A stretch of DNA of 64,000 bases from Zygaena filipendulae (lineage: Eukaryota; Arthropoda; Insecta; Lepidoptera; Zygaenidae). How positions within the stretch are numbered: the stretch's first letter is position 1; every line of letters starts with the position of its first letter. This document shows positions 1 to 11,095 of the stretch, piece after piece. The translations under genes and the position numbers were made by a program. The stretch is taken from contig OU015671.1 of assembly GCA_907165275.2 (NCBI GenBank), forward strand, positions 10,199,001 to 10,263,000, in the 5' to 3' direction. The notes below the pieces were generated by a model. That model had not been told where the DNA came from. It saw only the letters and a program-made list of their open reading frames with translations, and did no database searches.

Positions 1-115
1 TAACGTTTCAAATAACTATAACGTATAAATAAAGTCACCCAGCACAATTTCGTATTCTAACGTTGATAATTGAAAATTATACTGTTGGAAATGGGTAAGT
101 ACATAAGAAATAACT

Positions 116-208
116 GCGCTACGAGCTACAAGCACAGTACGAAATGAGATCCGCCCTACGCGGCTGCTACGGGTGTGCTACGACTGCTACGAGCACTCGT
201 AGCTCAGC
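116..208 (+). repeat. GCTACG-rich short repeat cluster
   Basis: Seven or more GCTACG/CTACGAG words in 90 bp, GC-rich against an AT-rich background. A similar cluster lies at 54346-54425. Confidence 0.5.
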
Positions 209-1709
209 CGTTATCAGTTGTTAAGCCGTGAAATATAACTTGTTGCGCACCTCACATTAAATTTGAATGTTTATAACTACCTGTTAATTTGTGAAGATAT
301 TTGGGCGTCGATCACTTAAGCTGTAAACGGCTGAACAGTTTTGGATGAAAGACAATAAGAATGCGTGCAGCATTTGGATAGTAAAAGTATCTTATAGATT
401 GAGACGAAGGATATCTTTTTGTCCTGGGATTCCCGAGGGAATCTCGAAACACACGTATGTGAAGATAATAATTAATTAAACTGTCTACACTTTCATTTGC
501 CTTTAAGCAGTACGTTAGTGAAATCAACGCATATATACTTGCAATTTTATATCTATACATACATAACCATTTTTTAAACATTGTGAAAGTAACCTTAGAC
601 AAAATAGTATTAGGTGCGTTTTCCCTGGTCACAAAATAATAATTTCAGGCTTGTACCGATACAATTATTCAGTGTTAAATACAAAAAAAAAATACTTCAA
701 TATACCTAATTTTCTGGTTTTAGTCAAAAAATTATACATAACAAGTCAAAAGTTCCAGTGGACTGCAATATTTTTTTTACTTAGCTCTCGAACGATCTGT
801 ATAAAACTTTGAAAGCATTTTCCTTTTCGCCATGAATTTCTCAAATCATTAATTAGATAACTTGACCAAACCCACCATTATCACTACATCTTTACATAAT
901 ATAAAATAAAGTCGCTTCCGCTGTCTGTTCGCAATAAACTCAAAAACTACTAAACGGATTTTTATGTGGTTTGAATCAGTAGATAGAGTGATTCATAAGG
1001 AAGGTTTAAATATAATATAATTTTTTAAATTATTGTGTAAATTAGTTGAAATAAAACGATAATAGGGTACTTTCATGAATTTTTTTTTCCAGTTTATTTT
1101 AAAGATATATGGCCTACTTAAACAAAGCAAGAAAAAGAAAAAAATATATGCATAAATTAATTAAATAGAGCGTTTCAAAGTTCCTACTTTTGACTTTACA
1201 GCCGAAACGCGGAATGACGTCACTAGTTCAAAATTACGCCTTATTAATCTGTTATAGAAATGTCACTGTCGTATTGACAGGGTCATGTGACACTGACAGA
1301 CAGATAACTTGAATATCCAAAAGCGAAATTAAGGTTGAACTATATCGAGTTACTTCCAAAAGTTCCAGTAAAGATTGGAAATACATTTTACCGATGCATT
1401 TTAAAGTAAAACACTTCAGAAAATGGAAAATATGCGTTGAATGTATGCACTTAGTTTCTTTTGCCTTCTGTGAAAGAGGTAAATGTTCCTTAAAGAAATA
1501 AAAGTGACGTAATGTGTTAAGCGTGGCTGTGATTGGTGTTTCGTTGCAACGTTCCGTTTCACAAAATTAAAAATTGAATATTTTGGAAACTATTGAAATT
1601 TTTTTTGTAAATCTTTCACAATAATGCTTTCCAAAGGCTCTATTTTTGAAATATTGACACAATTTCATATAATAAATTTCATGCAAGTACCCTATTGTTG
1701 GAAATGTCG

Positions 1710-1806
1710 GGAACTAACCTGCAGAGAAGGACTTAGGGTACTTTTGTCTGGGAATCTACGCGTTACCTTTAAAATTAACGCGGGTGAAGCCGCGGGGAAC
1801 AGCTAG
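1710..1806 (+). mobile_element. Helitron-like 3' end
   Basis: AACGCGGGTGAAGCCGCGGG hairpin then AACAGCTAG. The 5' half may be the AGTCGCTTCCGCTGTCTG segment near 910, separated by about 700 bp of other DNA. Confidence 0.65.
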
Positions 1807-2044
1807 TAATATAATATAGGACTTTTATAAATGTTGGCAGTTGTTATTTATTACTTCCCCGGCCTTGAGTGAGAGCTGTTGCGGCGTTCATAAATTGAGC
1901 ATAATATTTTCGTTGACGAACTATACATAGGAAATGGTCCGACTGGTGTAATGTCGTGAGATAAACGTTGATTTTGGCTTTTCCTCTTAGCACTACCTAT
2001 CATGTCGTGGAGTACTGAAGTATACGTATATTTAAGTAGTATTT

Positions 2045-2152
2045 TTCATGGTGGATAACTTCTAGTGCCCAGCTGGACTAGTCTAAGCACCTACATAAAC
2101 CTCGTAACATTGTGTTCCGGCAACCTCACTTGAAAGTCAGTTTCTATTCCAG
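2045..2152 (+). mobile_element. Diverged fragment of the 2821 family
   Basis: Matches the first half of the 2821 element (ATGGTGG, CTAGTGCCC, GTGTTCCGGCA, CACTTGAAAG) with many changes, so it is an older copy. Confidence 0.55.
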
Positions 2153-2820
2153 AGATACTTTTTATCAAGAGGGTGAGAGCCTACTCTTATAAAAGGTACC
2201 TACGAGTTAACGGCATTTAAAAAATGTATTCATATATATATGGATTATCAGGCAGTCAGGCTAGGAATGGTTATTTGAACTGGAAATCTGCTGTCCTTTG
2301 CAGGTACTTGAGAATATTCGGAGTTGAAAGATTAGTAGGGTAGTGAAGATATTTAAAATGTGGGAAAACTTAGAGTTGTTTAAACATCTTTGTTAATTTG
2401 CAAATTCTTTACTGTATCATAATACAATCAATCATTATAAAAAAATAATATCGAAATTGGATTTTGGTTGTGAATTGTATGAGTCAACTTTTAAAGTATT
2501 CTTTTAAAGTATTAAGTTTGTTTAAATGTAAAATTATGGCAATAAATATTTCATATTTCATTTATTTCATATTTCATAAAAACGCGCTTAAAGTATATAC
2601 TAATTCGTTTCGTGTACAGCTCTCTGTCACCTTAAGGTTGCCTTGAAAATATTGCCTCTAGCAATACGACCGCCTTTTGCTGTGTCCTTTCTTTTTATTT
2701 TATGCCTATTTTTTACTGTTTATTTTGGGGCAGGAAAGTATATTTGAACTTGAATTTAATATTATTATGTACTAATGTTCCAAGTTTATGGGACAAGAGG
2801 ATTTAAAGAATTTATTAAAG

Positions 2821-3072
2821 ATAAAATTTCATGGTGGTAGGGCGCTCTCTAGTGCCCGGCTGGCTAGCTACCACCTTCAAGTTGCAAATCTGTCGCCAAG
2901 CACCTAACGGTGTGTTCCGGCAGCCCCACTTGAAAGCCAGTTCCCATCCCCATTCCAGGTCGGCGACGCACCCGCATGCCTTCTGGTGTTGCAGATGTCT
3001 ATGGGCGGCGGTAATCACTTACCATCAGGTGTACCACTTGCCCGTTTGCCCTCTATGACATAAAAAAAAAAT
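2821..3072 (+). mobile_element. Lepidopteran SINE/LINE 3' end with A tail
   Basis: Carries the segment TAATCACTTACCATCAGGTG followed by a pyrimidine-rich piece and a poly(A) tail (3060-3070). Partial copies of the same family lie at 2045 and 7322. GC-rich compared with the flanks. Confidence 0.65.
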
Positions 3073-5380
3073 AATAAAATTAAATAAATATCGCACGTAT
3101 AAATTATTCACTCAATTTTCTCATATCGCAATATCGCTGTGTAAACAACGACACGCAATTCTTCAATATAATCGCGACATCCAATGAAGTAATCTCTCTC
3201 ATTGTACAGATATTAAGCAAATAGCAATATAGGGGGGCGCGCCCCGGACCTACTCATATGTTTGTCGAACCGTATCGTCGTTTTATTGCATTAAATATTT
3301 ACCACTTCCAGTACTTGGTTCCAGCGAGACGTCTAGATTGCCGCACATCTCGCATCACATCGCGCTGGCTGGGCGGGAGAACTCGTAAAAGTTTCCCTGG
3401 AAAAAGTCGTATTTTCGTTCATTTTATACTATGCTAGCTTCGCACTGCTTTAGTTCACACAAAAGGATTGGGAAAAAACGCATCGAAACACATCGCGTAG
3501 TTTAGATGAAATAAGTGGATAATCAGACCGATACAGTTAGTGACTTTGTGTTATACTATTTGGAAAAAGCTATTTCCTGCGGTTTCTTTGAGGCCTATCA
3601 ACTTTTATGGGATGAAGACTTGAAATAGGGTTTTATAGGCTGCGCACTCTGTCTGCTATTCCAGGACCTAAAGCTGTTGCTCAGTGGTTCCAGTAGCGTG
3701 AAGGGTCCCATTGGATCTGTAATAATAATAATAACAGTAAACTTTTTACTGACCACCACTTAAAATAAACAATAAAAAAAAACAATTTTACTACAAAGTG
3801 TCACAATCGGCGGTCTTATTGCTCAGAGCGATCTCTTCCAGACAACCATGGGGCGCATAGGGAAAATAATAATCTGTAATGTATTTATAGAGGGATACTG
3901 CAGCTTTCTAGCAGAGAAGAATTTTTACAATCTTTACAGTAGTTGCGAAGATAACTCCCGAATGATGTCCTCCTAGTATAGAACGTTACTATAGCACTTT
4001 CACGGTCTTTAACGATGTCTGAGCTAAAAATCACGTCGAACCGTTGAGGCTAAGAAAGAGTTGCGCAAACAAAGTACATTTGATAAAATTTTAACTATAT
4101 AGGCGGATCTTTAATTTAAAAAATTTAAAGGATACATATGCTCGTTAATGGGAACTAGTTACCAAAATACAAAACAACAATTTTTATAATATAATTTCTT
4201 TATTTGATATCCTTGTCAACTTTGGTAAACGTTAGTAAAATTTAATTTGACTGTATTGAAAGAGGTATTTCAAATAATATAATGGGTTGATTATTACGTA
4301 TAAAATCAATTTGACTGACAAGAATATATCGAAGAATGTTTACTTGGATGAACAAATTTTATTGCTTACGAAATTTTAATACATGCTCAGTTAATAAATG
4401 AATTCATCAGCTTTATGCGAATAAAAATATTATTTTATTTGTCGGCTCCGTATACAAAGTTCGCTGAATTTAATGAAACACTCGTTCAAAATTAAGTAAA
4501 TAGCAAAAACACTTGGAATCTTACAGCTTGGAACGAAGTAAAGTAAAAGCACGTAGGACAAGAGAATTATTTGGCAACAAAAAGTAAGTAAGCAGACTGG
4601 GAAATCTTTATAAGATTTTCAGCAAAATACTTAAGTGAATCCTGAGTGTACAGACTTTTAGATATAAAAAGAGAGAGAAAAAAAGAGTACGTGGGCCTAA
4701 AATAAGAGAATTAAACATAGACCTACGTCGGGTTGAGGGCTTTCTCCTTTTTTAAGTATGTTACTATATTATTAAAAAGAAATTCTTTTGCCAGAATAAT
4801 TCTTGGGCTGGCAACACTAACAAGGCAAGTCACTGATTCGATATTCATAGAAGAAAATATTAGGGTTCAAAAAAATGACGCAGTGCTTTGAGAAAAGGCA
4901 GGCACTACCGTCCCTCCAGATTTAATATTTAGGCGAAAAAATTAGCAATTCACAGTCTTCTTTTTTAATTCTGCGGTGACTTTCTTGTTACCTCACTACA
5001 ACCATAGAGAAAGGCATCTATAGCTACTTCCATGACAGCAACATATTGCTGGAAAAGTTTCTTATTAGGTACCCCAACTTTGAATTTACGTCGTCTTTCG
5101 TACATAGCGATAGACTCTGAAAGGTCTTTTATGTCCTTTAATAGAGCCTTCATTTACACTCTCGCAAACGCTCGGAGCCTTTGACAACACTTCATTACAG
5201 ACTGACAACAGAATTAGTTTAATATGAGGGACGTAAAAAATATTTTTCGACGCGTAACGAAATAAAGTAAATAATACGTGTTGATGGACGCAGATATTAG
5301 TTTCATTTGAAACAAGGTATTCATATAAAACTATTCAGAAAGGTGTGAGAATTTGAAAATATTATGTATTAGGTAATAAC
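3073..5380. other. Intergenic stretch without gene
   Basis: AT-rich DNA. No reading frame above about 62 codons, no recognised repeat and no tRNA. The segment near 3230-3400 is GC-richer but shows no motif I can name. Confidence 0.6.
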
Positions 5381-5739
5381 TACAACGTATTAATGAATTA
5401 ACAGAAAACCTGATACAGCCCACTTAAAAAAATAAACAATAATATGATTAAAATATATTTTATGTCGAATAAATTTATACTTTAAAAGTTATTCAACATT
5501 AGTTTGGAGGTGACCTACCTACGAAGTTCCAAGCGCTACGCCCGTGCCTGCCGGTTCGAATTTTTTTGCTGCGGCCGGCGTATGCGCCAAATATTTTATT
5601 ATAAATAATTTAGACATGGCCGCATGGGCTAGTAAAATGAAAAAAATATAACCTATATTAAAACATAGTGCGATCGATTCGCTAGTTGATTCTGAGCAAA
5701 CTACTTTCTAGTTTTCAGTTAATTCATTAACACGTTGTA
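5381..5739 (+). mobile_element. MITE with TACAACGTGTTAATGAATT ends
   Basis: About 360 bp with 28-bp inverted ends (TACAACGTATTAATGAATTA ... CATTAACACGTTGTA). Inside are a CTACGCCCG/GCCGGTTCG segment and TGCGATCGATTCG. Five copies are in the window. Low coding potential, so non-autonomous. Confidence 0.8.
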
Positions 5740-6363
5740 TAAAAGTCTCAACAGTAAAAACTTAAAAAAAAAAATCTTTTTTACAAAACAAGCTTTTATT
5801 CAAATGCGCTAAGAAAATAAACCATGCTTTGACACCCAAACTAAACGTGTAGGTATACCAAATTTCAGCTCAATCGGCAGAAGATATCTGCTTCAAAACT
5901 GAGTTGCAAGATTCCACCCATACCAACATAGTTACATACATACATTGCAAGTTAAATACAAGCTTTTATAAACGCGTACTATATTTTTTTAAGAAACAAA
6001 AAAACATTAAACTTTTGTTTCTAAAATCTTCAAATTACGACAACGGACATAATAAACTCGGCTACTTATTACTAAAACAATATTGGTAAAATCTTTAGTA
6101 ATTACGTATGATACATTTTGACTCGCTTCAAAAAAGAAGGATGTTCTATTCGTCGTTTATAGAAATTCCGAGACTCTTTCTGTCAGTCTCGTGTCAAAAA
6201 CAGAAGGTTGTGTTAACTCTAAAGACGCGAAATTAATTTAACTACCCCTTTAATTAAAGATAACAAATAGTTTTAATATACTTTATAACAATAGGCATGT
6301 CACTCCATTAGGATTACAATTTACAGATCTCTCAAACGTCTGTTTGCGAGATCTGTTTAGTTA

Positions 6364-6874
6364 GGCCAAGGCCACACTACAAAGAGCTCCGCTTATTCCT
6401 AAAAGGCAAGGTACTCGCCGAGTGACTAATCCTAAATGGACATAGATAAGCAATAGTGTGTTAACCCACACTGGAGAAATTTTAAGTAAATCGTGATTTA
6501 AAATTATAGCGCCATTTTCTGTCAACATTTTTTATGTTCAATATTTAGTTACATACTTAAACAATATAATAAGGTAAACACATAATTAAAAAACGTTCCC
6601 TAACTCTCAATAAATTGTTCTGAATAGGTAACTTAATTTTGTGGGTTAACATGTTATTGCTTATCTGCGTCCAATTAGCAGACATAATATTGCATACTTT
6701 CGCAGCTGGCCACATGGCATTGCATGGTGATTGGTGACTAGCTAAGGGGCCTAGAGGCGTAGCTTGCAGTATGACCAGCTGCGATAGTATGCAATCTGTT
6801 CTCTAGGATTAGTCACTCGGCGAGTACCTTGCCTCTTAGCAATAAGCGAAGTTCTTTGTAGTGTGGCCTGAGCC
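6364..6874 (+). mobile_element. Harbinger-type MITE with TTA target duplication
   Basis: 511 bp. About 70-bp inverted ends start GGCCAAGGCCACACTAC and finish GTAGTGTGGCCTGAGCC, with TTA on both sides (6361-6363 and 6875-6877). A 3-bp TTA/TAA duplication is the mark of PIF/Harbinger elements. No transposase. Confidence 0.75.
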
Positions 6875-7062
6875 TTAGGCAATTTTATTGAAACTACCAA
6901 AAAACAAGCTTCAGACTACACTAGATAATATTCTAGTCAGAAGTTAACCTGAAAGCATTACAGTTATTTGAGGAATATTTGTGTTAACCCTGAATCTGGG
7001 AACTGGATGTACAATATTATATATCTTAAATATTTATTAACAAACAAAAAGCATATTAAGTA

Positions 7063-7215
7063 CTTGCCGTTCCCCTCGGTTTCACTCGCATTTATTTCGA
7101 AGTTCCTGCTGGAATTCCGGGATAAAAAGAACGTCATTTCATTTTATGTACTCCTGACGCAATTTGAATGCAAAATTCTATGATAATCGGTTGAGTATAG
7201 TTACATAAAGCGTAA
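7063..7215 (-). mobile_element. Helitron-like fragment, diverged
   Basis: Recognisable CGGTTTCACTCGC, AATTCCGGGATAAAAAG and GTAACAGAGTAG blocks, with many changes and no clean ends. Confidence 0.55.
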
Positions 7216-7321
7216 CAGAGTAGCGATACAAATAAATTTTTTAAGCAGCAAGGATTTAAGCGTTTTATAATATTAATTTATGCCTACCAAAAAAAATGAC
7301 AAATATTATAAAAACCTAAAC

Positions 7322-7424
7322 CTGCATGACTTTTGGTGTTGCAGATGTCTATGGGCGACGGTAATCACTTACCATTACCTACCTTACCTTGCCATAACCT
7401 GCCTGTTTGCTCCCTATGACATAA
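7322..7424 (+). mobile_element. 3'-end fragment of the 2821 family
   Basis: Shares GGTGTTGCAGATGTCTATGG and TAATCACTTACCAT with 2821-3072, has a small internal ACCT-rich expansion, and ends in an A-rich tail. Confidence 0.6.
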
Positions 7425-8744
7425 AAAGAAATCTAGCGCGCCACCGATAGCGGAGCAGAGCTCAAGCTAGGTTATCATTATTGTACCTAATGCTCGCACT
7501 GTCTCGCCTCAGCCGCGTTTCGAGCTGACAAGTATTTCTTTTTAATTAAACCCTTTTCACGCCTCGGGACACCGGACATATCTGTGCAGAGGACTGACGA
7601 CCGAAATTGCGACCCGTCGCGTCGCGGCCTCTGCCCTGGGTGCCCGCGGTACCTATGCGGCTACTCTACGGAAAAACAAAGCAACTGACATGTTGTTTTT
7701 TTGCGAAATGAGTTTTTTTTTTTCATTTTTCAAGCATAACGGACGTTTTTACATACGGTGCGTATGCAGCAACGTCCGTTATTACAAAGGCTTTAGTCTA
7801 AACAAATTAAAATTAAGAAAATCGATAAACTATGGAAGGTTTGTTTTAAAAAAAGCGATATCCAGTTTTTTGCTCCTGTAAAATTTATTAAGCGGCAATT
7901 ACTTTGTTTTACCTTAGGGCAGCTGTATGCTTTATCAGTGTCTCTCTACCATCCTATGTCTTTTTTTGTACCCCTGACAACGTGTATGCAAATTACATAT
8001 GGTTAAGGCGTGAAGGTGTAATAAACAAACAAACTCATTTTCTCATTAGTAAAGATTTTATTAAATTTTAGTATTCGAGAAATAATCGATAGTATTATAA
8101 TGAAAAAAAGAATTTGATTTTTAGTATGTTCGTTTGTAATGGATAAACTCAACTACTGAACCTATTATAAAAAATATTTCGCTCATAGTCAGCAGAAGCT
8201 ACAGTGTTTACGCTGTTTATACCGGTATACGGTACTTTTATCCCGAAATTCCCGCGGGAACTCCGTAATTAACACTAGTGATACCGTGGAGGGATCGCCT
8301 ACTATTTTATAATTAAAGCATATAAAAAGAATCCTCATAGTGTTAAAAAATAGTTATCTATTAAAATTCCTTGAATTAAAATATTTGATTATATTCACAC
8401 ACACATGAAAACATGTCAAAAAAAACTCAAGCGAAGATATCCGATTAACCGAAACATAGTTCCAGAGACTTAATGAAAGTTTAACTTTCAAATCCACTTG
8501 ACTTAATCAAGTGCCTACTTCGAGTCAAATGCGAAACTCAAATAAAGTTTAGAAAGGTCTCAGCTCAGAGTTATTTTCCCTTCGCTCGAGGCGGAGGCAG
8601 TAGTTTCCCAGCGCTACATCATCGACTTCATGTCACCGCGGTTTGAAATTGATATACAACTGGGAATTTGAGTTCTCGGGTCACACCTTTTCAATAGCGT
8701 ACCACAGATATATTATTTTGGTGTCCTTACTATCCTGACTATTA
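7425..8744. other. Intergenic stretch without gene
   Basis: Contains a GC-rich piece (7435-7660) and a degraded Helitron-like core near 8222-8276 (AATTCCCGCGGGAACTCCG); otherwise nothing recognisable. Confidence 0.55.
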
Positions 8745-8926
8745 TAAAAAGTGAGTTTGTTTGTTTGTTTGTTACGCTTTCAAGCTTTAATGGCTCAACC
8801 GATCGTAATGAAATTTTGCATACACGTTGTCAGGGGTACAAAGAACATATGGCACTTTTCATCCTAGAACTCCTGCGGGAACTCTGAAAACACTGCTTGT
8901 GAAATCGCGGGGAAGAGCCAATTATA
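8745..8926 (+). mobile_element. Helitron-like element
   Basis: ACTATTATAAAAAGTGAG start, TTTG repeats, CACGTTGTCAGGGGTAC core and a degraded GTGAAATCGCGGGG 3' hairpin without CTAG. Confidence 0.65.
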
Positions 8927-9848
8927 TATAAATTCAAATGTGAGTTTATTTGTGGGCCTCCAAGCAAAAAGGGTCCAGTATAGTGGGGTATTGAGTAAAG
9001 ATTTGAAGTTGAAATTTCGAAAAAACTTCATTTGGAAAAAAGCATATTTTCCAAAGCTTGAGTGGAAAATAAAACCATAATGAGAAACTTAAATTCTACT
9101 TGCTAGATACATTACATAGATTTTTATTTATATACTAGTTTATTATTGTATATCTGGGAACCTAAATGCTGAAAACTGGACTGTTTTTGCTTGGACGCCC
9201 ACATTTGTTTGTACGTTTGTAACGCTTTCACGGCTCAACTCAACTGTGATTGATCATGTCCTAAAGTTTTACTATGGTACTTTGGTTAAAAAAAAATTGT
9301 GTAAATGAGATTCATTGCAATTAAAGCGCGAAATCACAAATAATTCCTCTTTAAGATTTAAGAGCTCATGTACCGCGACCGCTTAAGGGAGAATACAATA
9401 TTATCATGTTGTCGAGAAAACCAATTAATAAATGATTACCTAATACACGTGTGTAATGAAGTAGGTGTATGATTCTAAACAATGTATTAAACAGAGAGCT
9501 TCATTGAAACTTTGAAAGTGTGTAAACTGAGTTAAACTCGAAATTAATTTGTTCATAATCGAAAGTAGAATCTAGTCGTATTACGCTAAATTACATATCT
9601 ACATAACTTTAAAATATTAATTTGAATTCATTTAATTTTGTTAACTATTGTGCGAAAAGTTATATATTAAATCATAGGTACGTCGGTAAAGTTATATTTC
9701 TCGTAACTACATATACTTACGCTCTACATTGACAGCCTGTATCACAGAGAAAATAAATAAGGTAGCTAGAGAGAACATGTAGGCGAGGTAGGCGAGCCAC
9801 CATTGCAAAGGAAGTTAGAGCAAATGCTCTAACTTGCCCAAAACTTCT

Positions 9849-10138
9849 TTTTTAATACAGTTGCTCAAAAAGTGGCATATTGCAGGGACGTATAGCGTTC
9901 GGGAAGTGGGCTATTACATACTCGAGCTTTTTCTTTACCTTTTCCGAACTCGTGCGTTCTCTTTCCCAACTGTCAAAAATGGCGAAACGACTTTGACACA
10001 CTTTTTGTATTGCGCAACGTAGGTTTCGTATTACTAATACGACTAGCGCCATCTCTTGATCACAGTTGGAACTTAGTTGAGTTTGTGTTTTTATTATTTT
10101 ACTAAATTTCTTCATTTTTTTCGCAACTGTATTAAAAA
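9849..10138 (+). mobile_element. 290-bp MITE
   Basis: Inverted ends TTTTTAATACAGTTGC and GCAACTGTATTAAAAA. It splits a repeat whose uninterrupted counterpart is at 21095-21365. Confidence 0.65.
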
Positions 10139-10150
10139 TAGTTGTTCAGT

Positions 10151-10268
10151 ACACGTGCGGAACCGTCATTGCAAAGAGTTCCGACTGTCAATCCTCACCT
10201 TCGGCTGCGCCTCGACTCGGGTCGACATTTGTCGGAACTCTTTGCAATGACAGCCTTTCCGCACTTGT
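10151..10268. mobile_element. 118-bp palindromic MITE
   Basis: Arms GTGCGGAACCGTCATTGCAA and TTGCAATGACAGCCTTTCCGCAC pair around a GC-rich centre. Lies between the 9849 MITE and the resumed host repeat, so two insertions hit the same spot. Confidence 0.62.
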
Positions 10269-10280
10269 AATGAAATATAC

Positions 10281-10505
10281 TATTGCTGCCATCCCAAGTA
10301 TATTTACCACAATATTCCCAAAACTAAATTTTGATAACAGTCACCAAGTAAAAACATTACCATAAAGCGTTTAATACAGTTATTTACGTTAATGAATGTT
10401 TTAGTGCGTGATGAATAGTTTTGTGTGCGAAAATCACCCGGCGACACTTATTTTCATCTGTTTTCGTACTAAACTAAGTTGATGTCCCTTCTATTTGTTA
10501 TTTTT
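10281..10505 (+). repeat. Same dispersed repeat, right part of an interrupted copy
   Basis: Continues the repeat begun at about 9804 after roughly 430 bp of inserted MITEs. Aligns to 21145-21365. Confidence 0.58.
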
Positions 10506-10891
10506 TTTCTGTGGCCTGTATAGTTGGTAACCTGTCTTACAATTATATTTTTGGTGAAGCGACAGTTTAAAAAAGTCTTTCAATGGGTTTTTATTTATTT
10601 TTTGTTAAAAACAATATTTTGTAGAGTTAGTCAACTCTACTCAACTCTGTTTTGTTGCAGGACGGTGTAATTTTTTCCATTTTGATTTTTTTTCTTTCAT
10701 TCGTTCTGTTTTGCGCTAGTCCATGTACTTAAGAGGGTAATAAAAAAATTCATATGGTTCTATTTTTGAACTCAAACTTCTTTGGGCATGGGGTAAAAAC
10801 TATTAACAGCTAGATCACTTGTGAAATATGTCACATATTTACCTAAGTTTTCGTAGTAATGTATTGCGTAGTTACAGAACTTATGGACTAA

Positions 10892-11095
10892 CTAGTTGAG
10901 CCCCGCGGTTTCACCCGCGTTAATTTCAGAGTTCCCGCGGGAATTCCGGGATAAAAAGTACCCTATGTGTTAATCTGATGTATAGGCCAGTAGTTTTTGC
11001 GTGAAAGAGTAACAAACATCCATCCATCCATCCATCCATCCATCCATACATACATACATACAAACTTTCGCGTTCATAATATTATATTAGTAGGA
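10892..11095 (-). mobile_element. Helitron-like element with ATCC microsatellite
   Basis: On the minus strand it starts TCCTACTAATATA and ends with the hairpin ACGCGGGTGAAACCGCGG, 7 nt, then CTAG, followed by T: the structural ends of a Helitron (5' TC, 3' hairpin plus CTRR, insertion between A and T). It holds about ten tetranucleotide repeats near its 5' end. Non-autonomous: no Rep/helicase coding. Confidence 0.78.

Noticed and set aside
2815..3058. Overlapping frames on both strands
   Set aside because: They lie wholly in the SINE/LINE 3' end at 2821-3072, which is GC-rich and non-coding.
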